In this document: positions 58,064 through 64,000 of the stretch, piece by piece | Position numbering within the stretch: position 1 is the stretch's first letter | Layout: each line of letters starts with the position of its first letter | Source: Rhizomys pruinosus | Lineage: Eukaryota > Chordata > Mammalia > Rodentia > Spalacidae | Reading direction: 5' to 3' | DNA: 64,000 nucleotides | NCBI GenBank assembly: GCA_009823505.1 | Contig: VZQC01010587.1 | Location: forward strand, 17,538 to 81,537 | The notes under the pieces: generated by a model | Seen by the model: only the letters and a program-made list of their open reading frames with translations | Told to the model about the DNA's origin: nothing | The model's database searches: none | Program-made: the position numbers and the translations under genes

Positions 58064-59589
58064 TTGTATCCTTCTAAACAGTTTCAGTAATAATGATTGT
58101 AGGTCCTTTTTGAAATGTTTTCATAGAATTCTGCTTTGTGAAACCGGTCTGGCCTGGGCTTTTTTAAGTTGGAGGTTTCTTCTTATTCATCTTCAATTTC
58201 TTCATGTATATGGGTCTGTTAAAGCTGAGGATCTTTTCTTGGTTGAGCTTTGGTGATTCCCAGGATTTCAGATATTCATCGCATTTCTTCTAGATTTTCA
58301 AACTTGGGGAGTCAAGGTTTTTGAAGTTCCTGTATGATTTTCTGGATCTTTTCCTTGTCTGTTGTGATATTTCCCTTTTCATCACGGATTGTATTGATTT
58401 GGAGTTATTCCTTCTTTCTTTTGGGTAACTGGGCTAGAGGTCTGTCTATCTTATTATTATCTCTCAAAGAACAACTTTTGGTTCATTGATTTTTTTGTAT
58501 GTGTTTTGTTTCTATTTCATTGATTCTGTTCTGATTTTTGTTATTTCTTCCTGTCTGTTGCATTTAGGGTTCATCTGTTGTTGCCTCTCAAGTGCTTTTA
58601 GCTGTAGTGTTTTGACTTGTTTTTTTTTTCTCTTTCTGTTTTTCTAATGTAGGCACCCAGGCTATAAACTTCCTCTTAGGACTGCTTTTAAGGTATCCCA
58701 GAGGTTTTGTTTTGTTTGTCATTGTCATTCAGTTCCAGGATGCTTTTATTTCTTTCTTTATCTCTTCCTTGACCCATTCATTATTCAAGAGTGTGTTGCT
58801 TATCTCCATGTGTTCCTTGTAGGCAGTAGGGCTTACCGGTGTTGATGTTGAGCTTTATTGCACTGTGGTCTCTGACAGAATGCATGAAATTATTTCAATT
58901 TTTTTGTATTTGTGGAAGTTTCTTCTGTGTCCCAGTATGTGGTCGATTTTGGAGAATGTTCCGTGGGGCCTGAGTAGAAAGTGTATTCTCTGGTATTGGG
59001 TGGAATATTCGTGAGATGATCTGTGAGGTCCATTTGGTGTATATATCATGTTCAGATGTTCTCTCTGTTATCTTTGTCATGTTGATCATCAAAGGACTCA
59101 GTGGTGATTGAGGTCCCCTACTATCGTGTACTGGGGTTAATGTGTGATTTGTGATCCTGGAGAATTGTCTTTTAAATTTTTGTGCACCAGATTTGGGGTA
59201 TATATTCATAACTTGTGAAATCTCATTGGTGAATTGTTCCTTTGAATAAAAATGTAATGGCCTTCTTTGTCTTCTTCTGATTTCTTTAACTTTGAAGTCT
59301 ATTTTGTCTGATTTAAAATAGCAACACCTGTTTCTTTTTGGTACCACTGCTTGGAATATTTTTTTCAATCCTTTCACTTTAAGGTGGTGCCTGTCCTTGA
59401 AGGTAAGATGTGTTTTCTTGTAGACAGCATATCAATGATCTGTTTCCTAATCCAATCTCCCAGTCTATGTCTTTTGATTGGGAATTATCCATTAATATTT
59501 TAGGTTATTACTGATAGGTTGTGTTGCTTCCTTTTGCTTTTTATACCATTTGCGGTTTGGGTTTAGGTTTCTACTTCTGCAGTTATGCT

Positions 59590-60713
59590 TTTATTGATTT
59601 CTCTTTCTAGGTGCCTGGGGATGGTTGCTCCTTTCTTCTGTCCTTGTGAATTGCTTCAAGTATTCTCTGAAGGGTTTTTTTCCAGACATCTATTCTTTCA
59701 ATCTTGTTTATGTCATGGAAGGTTTTTCTCTCTCCTTCAATATAACTACACTTTTGCTGGTATAGCATCTGGGTTGGCATCTCTTGTGTTTCACACTGGG
59801 AGTGTTGCTCCATGTTTCTTGCTTTCATGTTTGCAAGAAGTCAGTTGTAATTCTGATAGGTTCCTCCCCTTATAGGTCACTTGTTTGGTTTTTCTCTTAT
59901 GGCTTTAAAGGATTTGCCTTTCTTTTGAGGTTCTAGCATTTTAACTATGATGTGGCGTGGAGAATTTCTTTTCTGATCTTGTCTGTTTGGAGTTCTATGT
60001 GCTTCTTGTATTTGTATTGGTTTGTCTTTTTTTAGTTTGGGAAAGTTTTCATCTATTATTCTGTTGAAGATCTGATCAATATCATTCTCTTGGGATTCTT
60101 CTCCTTCCTCTATTCCTATGATGAGGAGGTTTGATCTTTTCATAGTGTCCCACAGTTCCTGGTTGTTCCACTTTTGTGTATTTTTAAATTTTTCATAATC
60201 TTTACTTCAGGTGTTTAGTTGTTCTGTGTTATCTTCCAGGTCTGATATTCTTTGTTCTGCTTCCTCCATTCTGCTTCTGAGGCTTTTTCCATTCCTTTCC
60301 TCTTGATTGGATGAGTATTTGATTTCCCTTTTCATTTCCTCTTCTGATTTCTTTAGTATTTCTACTTCTTTTTGGAGCTTCTCAATCTCTTCCTGTAGCT
60401 CTTTGCTTCGATTGTTGGTTTCCTTATCTTTTTCAGCAGGGGATCTTTTCAGTGTTTCTACTTCCTTCCAGAGTTTGTCATTCTCTCTCCCTAGGTTCTT
60501 CTTGAGTTCTTCATTCTCTTTTCTTAGTTCTTTGATTTGCTCTTTGTAATCTTGTAGTTCTTTAAGTATGTTCCCAATTGTGTTTCTGATATCTGTGTCC
60601 TGGGACATCCCCAAAGGGATCCCACTGTAGGAATCTTCCCTAGGGTTGGTAGAGCTTGGTGGGGGATTATCCTGCCCCTTTCCAGTGTTGTCTCTTCTTT
60701 GTGTTCCTGGCAT
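59590..60713 (-). pseudogene. L1 ORF1 (C), nearly open
   Basis: Starts MPGTQRRDNTGKGQDNPPP and has a long heptad coiled coil (about residues 50-150) ending EQRISDLEDNTEQLNT. A premature stop at 60,207 is followed by the RNA-binding core (MKRSNLLIIGIEEGEESQEN at 60,143 on) and, after further shifts, the C-terminal part near 59,607-59,828. An upstream in-frame Met at 60,764 extends the frame; homologous heads at 43,969 and 44,818 favour the MPGT/MPKT start. Confidence 0.85.
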
Positions 60714-61075
60714 AAGGGCTTCTCCTTGCCTGTATTCCAATGTGAGTCCTAAATGCCTCTTCACTGTGTTGAAGGCTTGCTTTGCTTGCCTCCTTCAGAT
60801 GCCTTCATAATCCCAGTTGGGGGGGTGCTCTTTAGCCTGCGCCCCAGTACCTGTGCTTCAGCTGGTCTCAGGAGATCCCAGATCTCAAGACTCACACAAC
60901 CCTACCTTTAATACCAGCTGGGAGGATAACTCCGCCCCCACAGCCACAAAAGCCAATTAATCCAAAGACAACTGGATTAACAGATTAACTATATTAAGTC
61001 AATCAACCATCAGCCTTGCTGAAGCACCCAGCTCCTACCTACCTTCCTACGCTTCAGCTGGTCTCAAGAGATCTC
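60714..61075 (-). promoter_or_regulatory. L1 5' UTR (C) with a 196-bp repeated word
   Basis: Minus-strand L1 5' UTR. The word gcttcagctggtctca occurs at 60,855-60,870 and 61,051-61,066, both followed by a gagatc/gagatct-type sequence, suggesting part of two tandem promoter monomers of about 196 bp. The element ends just after the second. Confidence 0.6.
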
Positions 61076-61083
61076 TGGTATTT

Positions 61084-61300
61084 TGTTTTATGGGTACATT
61101 TTAACTAGGATGGATCTTAACCTTGTCTATTGTACATGTTACAAATATTTTCCCACAGTCCTCATTTGGCTTTTAAGTTTTTTCATGTGAGCTGATTCTG
61201 CCAAATAGAAGTTTTGACTTCTTAATCATTGCAGTCTGTCAACCCTTTCCACACAGTTTCTGGGCCTCCTGTTAATTTTAGGAGGTGCGCTTTACTCCAG
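61084..61300 (-). mobile_element. Ancient L1M-like fragment, antisense, part 4
   Basis: attgtacatgttacaaatat, tttcccacagtcctcatttg and ccaaatagaagttttgactt match the old antisense L1 region that would follow part 3. Confidence 0.55.
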
Positions 61301-62520
61301 GATTATAAAAATACGGAGTCCATTTATTTAGAGCACGAGATGACCAAATTCAAACAGGCAACGGCAATATAATTGAAAGGATGCCAAAGAAAACAGCCCA
61401 GAGCCCTGCGGAGGAATCTGCCTAGCCCACATTTTCCCCTCTCACTGTACTTTTCCAGCCTGTGGTTATTTGTTCCGCCTCTAGGCAGCCCGACTTTCCA
61501 CTAAGACCTCCCTCCTCCTTCATTCCTAAGCAGAGAACTGCTTGATTTTTCTGTTTTTACCTCAGCTCCCACAGCTGTAAGCAGCAGTCAGTGGGCCCGC
61601 ACCTTCCTGCATGTCTCCTGTCCTGAACTCCATGGAGCACTACTGACTGTCTTCATCTTTCTGTTTTTTCATCCTTTACCCCTCTCTTCCTGAAGTCACC
61701 CTACAAAGAAGCCAAAGCTGACTGACACAGCTGTCCCGGCTTGGCCCAGTTCCAATGGGAAAGTTTGATGTTGCAAGCTTAAAAGTCGCTCGCATTTCCC
61801 TGACTTTCTTCTGATTCAGTCAGGACAAAGCAAGCAAGCTGAGCTGACTGCTGCTTGTCTCTGGGGAACCAGCTCCAGGAGAAGGTTGACGTAGAGCCCT
61901 GCTTCGCGGACGTTCACTGCCCTCCTGCTTCCTGTCCTGCCCTGGAGCTGCTTTCTTTTTGGACTGGGGATCATTCTATACAATATTCTGCTTAAAGTTT
62001 TCCTCCTTGGAGGGACTGACTACAGGCCAGCATCAAGGGTTATTAGAAGGGTCTTTGCCCTGGTACAGTCTCCATGTCAGGGCCCCACATCAGACGTGAG
62101 CAATGACTTAAACATACTTAGTGGAAAGCAGTATGCTTACACGCAAATGAGGCTACAGACAAGTGTCTGCCACTGCCCCAAACCTAGCACAGTGCATCTC
62201 TGCAGGCCACACCTTCATCCCTCTAGGTTGAGGACTACACATCCTTTGCCTAACATTCCCAGGTACTTGTGGGCAAAGGGTATAGGGATGGGAGAAGGGA
62301 ATTGAAAGGACTGACCAATGGGCTGAGGTTTCCATATCAGTAAGCAAGGCTAGGCTGCAGAAGACTGACAGGCACCTCTGAACTCACACCACATGGGAAG
62401 GGGTTTCCCCTGCTGTCTGTTCTGGAAGAACAAGGTTCCTTTGGACTCTATTGATGACTATTAATGGGTAAGATTCCACCTCATAATGCTATTGTCATTA
62501 GTCTGAGAAGAATTAAATAT
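61301..62520. other. Unique, GC-richer segment; possible regulatory DNA
   Basis: About 1.2 kb with no recognised repeat, more G+C and more CpG than its neighbours (for example gtcgctcgca and cttcgcggacgttc). No convincing ORF. A CCAAT box (61,752 region) and a ttaaaag motif about 30 bp downstream are followed by a symmetrical tgactttc...ttcagtca pair. This is compatible with a promoter or enhancer, but only by motif reading. Confidence 0.3.
61800..61822. promoter_or_regulatory. AP-1-like inverted pair
   Basis: tgactttc and ttcagtca face each other within about 22 bp; the right half gattcagtcag is close to an AP-1 site. Motif-level evidence only. Confidence 0.15.
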
Positions 62521-62524
62521 ATTT

Positions 62525-63302
62525 TTTATTTTTATTTTTATTTTTTAATTTATTTTTTATTGATGTTTTGGGTATTTCATACATCATTTTTCAATTCAGT
62601 TCAGGCATATTCCCCTTTCCCTTCCCCCCATCCCACCCCACCCCATCCCAGATCGTGCATTCTGCCATAACTCTCCTGCTCTTTCTCTCAGTCTTTTTTT
62701 TTTTAATTTTATTTATTTCTGTATGTGTATGAATGTACTGTCTGCATGCAGGTTTGTGCACCCGTGTCGTGCAATGCCGTGGAGGTCAGAAGAGGGTGTC
62801 GGTTTTCCCTGGAACTGGAGTTTCAGACGGTTCTCAGCCGCCATGTGGGTGCTGGGGATCAAACCCAGATCCTCTGTAAGAGCGGTCGGTGCTCTTAACC
62901 GCTAGGCCATCTCTCCAGCCCCCTCTCTCAGTCTTTTTTTTTATGTTTAGGAATTCACATTTTCCTCCATTAATTTTATATTACTCTAAAATATGGATAC
63001 ATACTCTCCACCCATATACAGTAATTACAGAGTCTGAAAATAATTGGCGGGTGGATTCTAGAGCCCGTTGATAGATTCATATTATAACAACATAGTTGCT
63101 TTCAGATAAACAGAAATATTACAATAATGTTATTCAGCTTGCCTTTCATCTGGGGGATTTTGTGTTAGCATCCACAAATGAGGGAAGCCATTCTCTGTTT
63201 GTCTTTCTGGGACTGTGTTACTTCACTCAGCATAATGGCTTCGAGCTCCATCCATTTACCTGCAAAGTTCATAATGCCATCTTTCTTTACCGCTGTATTT
63301 TA
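62525..63302 (-). mobile_element. L1 fragment, antisense, split by a B2
   Basis: Antisense L1 3' tail (ggtatttcatacatcatttt, catcccagatcgtgcattct) at 62,560-62,700. After the B2 it continues to an ORF2 3' piece at 63,165-63,302 (ctgggactgtgttacttcac), which matches 55,330-55,450 in L1 C. The 62,950-63,160 part is not recognisable. Confidence 0.75.
62701..62923 (-). mobile_element. B2 SINE, antisense, with TSD
   Basis: Complete antisense B2 of the variant common in this window. Perfect TSD tctctcagtcttttttt at 62,684-62,700 and 62,924-62,940. Confidence 0.97.
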
Positions 63303-63344
63303 AGTATTGCATTTAATAATTAAGGAAGGATTTAGTTACTTAGT

Positions 63345-63715
63345 TTTGTGTGTGTGTGTTCATGTATGTATGGTGTGTGTACATGTACATGCATGTGTGT
63401 TTATGTGTATATGATGTGTGTATATGTGTGTTTACATGTGTGTGTGTGTACCTGTGTCCACAAAAGAGGACTCCTTATCTTCTCTATCACTCTCCACCTG
63501 ATTCTCTTGAGACAAGATATGTCATGAATTGGAGCTGTACTGGAAGCCAGCAAGCCCCAGTGACCCTATTTCCACCCAACAGTGCTGGGGTACAGGTACA
63601 GGTAGGTGTTCAGCCATGCCTAGTTTTTTACATGGGTTCTGGGGGGTTTGAACAGAGGTTTTCATTCTTATCAGCAAGCACTCTTTCCCGATGAGCCATC
63701 TGTCCAGTCCTACAA
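63345..63715 (-). mobile_element. B4/RSINE-type SINE with degenerate (TG)n, antisense
   Basis: An imperfect TG/TATG tract (63,346-63,452) leads into tatcactctccacctgattc, ggaagccagcaagccccagt and aacagtgctggggtacaggt, and ends in the cgatgagccatctgtccagt part. Confidence 0.75.
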
Positions 63716-64000
63716 GGTTTTATTAAAACTCTCATCTTTAGTTCTGAAATTTCCCAGGAATTGTATAAGGGATGCTATGGGGTCTTTGGATGAACTAGTA
63801 GGTCCTCGGCATCGTGAAATCTTGGCTAAATGTTCATTGTTGCTGCTATCAGTATTGCTATTATTTTCAGAAGGAAAACTTTTAGAGTAAAAGTTGAGAT
63901 TCAGCATCCAGGCAAGAATCAGCTGGAGCTCCCTGTGGAGCTTGCCGGCTGCATCCACGCTTAGCAGTGTCAGGCCGGAAACCACTGAGGCTCTCAGCCT
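63716..64000. other. Unique sequence to window end
   Basis: No repeat or coding structure recognised. It may continue into something beyond the window. Confidence 0.4.

Larger units (their letters stand above)
55330..59510 (-). pseudogene. L1 ORF2 (C), broken
   Basis: Reading minus: ORF2 start near 59,510 (complement of attaatattttaggttatta), endonuclease 58,855-59,380, and a reverse transcriptase with the motif [18 protein letters not shown] in one open frame at 57,131-57,385 preceded by [20 protein letters not shown]. The FADD catalytic pair is kept here. The C-terminal part near 56,230-56,430 is decayed. Interrupted by a B1 (56,926) and a B2 (57,831), with several frameshifts elsewhere. 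Confidence 0.85.
55007..61075 (-). mobile_element. Near full-length L1 (C), antisense
   Basis: About 6.07 kb including 0.4 kb of SINE insertions. It has the 3' tail at 55,007-55,190, ORF2 at about 55,330-59,510, ORF1 at 59,590-60,713 and a 5' UTR up to 61,075. An 8-bp tggtattt at 54,999-55,006 and 61,076-61,083 is a probable TSD. The ORFs contain stops and frameshifts, but long recognisable stretches persist, so it is among the younger L1s here. Confidence 0.88.

Overview
The window is nuclear DNA of a muroid rodent. The evidence is the repeat content: many B2/B3 SINEs (tRNA-derived head, A-rich tail), B1 SINEs, B4/RSINE-type SINEs, rodent (Lx-like) L1 3' UTRs and rodent-specific mid-size repeats, on a background of old mammalian MIR, MaLR and L1M-like remnants. 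The B2 and L1 variants are not the ones I know from house mouse, so another muroid lineage is likely; I cannot name the species. I found no intact protein-coding gene, rRNA, tRNA gene or CRISPR array. The only recognisable cellular gene is a dead processed copy of EIF4A3 (41,423-42,934).

Layout. 1-8,700: mostly unique sequence with an L1 3' UTR scrap, a MIR, a few SINEs and two unassigned ORFs of low confidence. 8,740-13,623: a mosaic of L1 pieces, B2 and a mid-size repeat. 13,624-14,268: old repeats ending at a single N (14,269). 14,270-17,940: a second, almost identical copy of 10,058-13,600, rich in one-base deletions, which looks more like an assembly false duplication than biology. 18,240-23,520: SINEs, simple repeats and several L1 3' UTR fragments in both orientations. 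24,218-24,354: two adjacent AT-rich perfect palindromes. 25,000-39,160: sparse SINEs, one MaLR-like LTR remnant and long unique stretches.

39,160-61,300 is a nested retrotransposon landscape whose order can be read from target-site duplications (TSDs). An old antisense L1M-like fragment was split by a + strand L1 complex (39,452-54,477). That complex contains an L1 head broken by the EIF4A3 retropseudogene, fused to a second L1 head, which was in turn split by a third L1 (44,399-50,481). The third L1 carries B1, B2 and a small L1 insertion that looks like a 3' transduction. The same old L1M-like fragment was hit again by a near full-length antisense L1 (55,007-61,075), so two long L1s now lie tail-to-tail about 530 bp apart. 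61,300-62,520 is unique, relatively GC-rich and CpG-containing, and is the best candidate for a regulatory or exon-bearing stretch. The window ends with an antisense L1 fragment, a B2 and a B4-like SINE.

Nothing here forms a cooperating gene system. The noteworthy content is the retrotransposition history, the probable assembly artefact and the palindromes.
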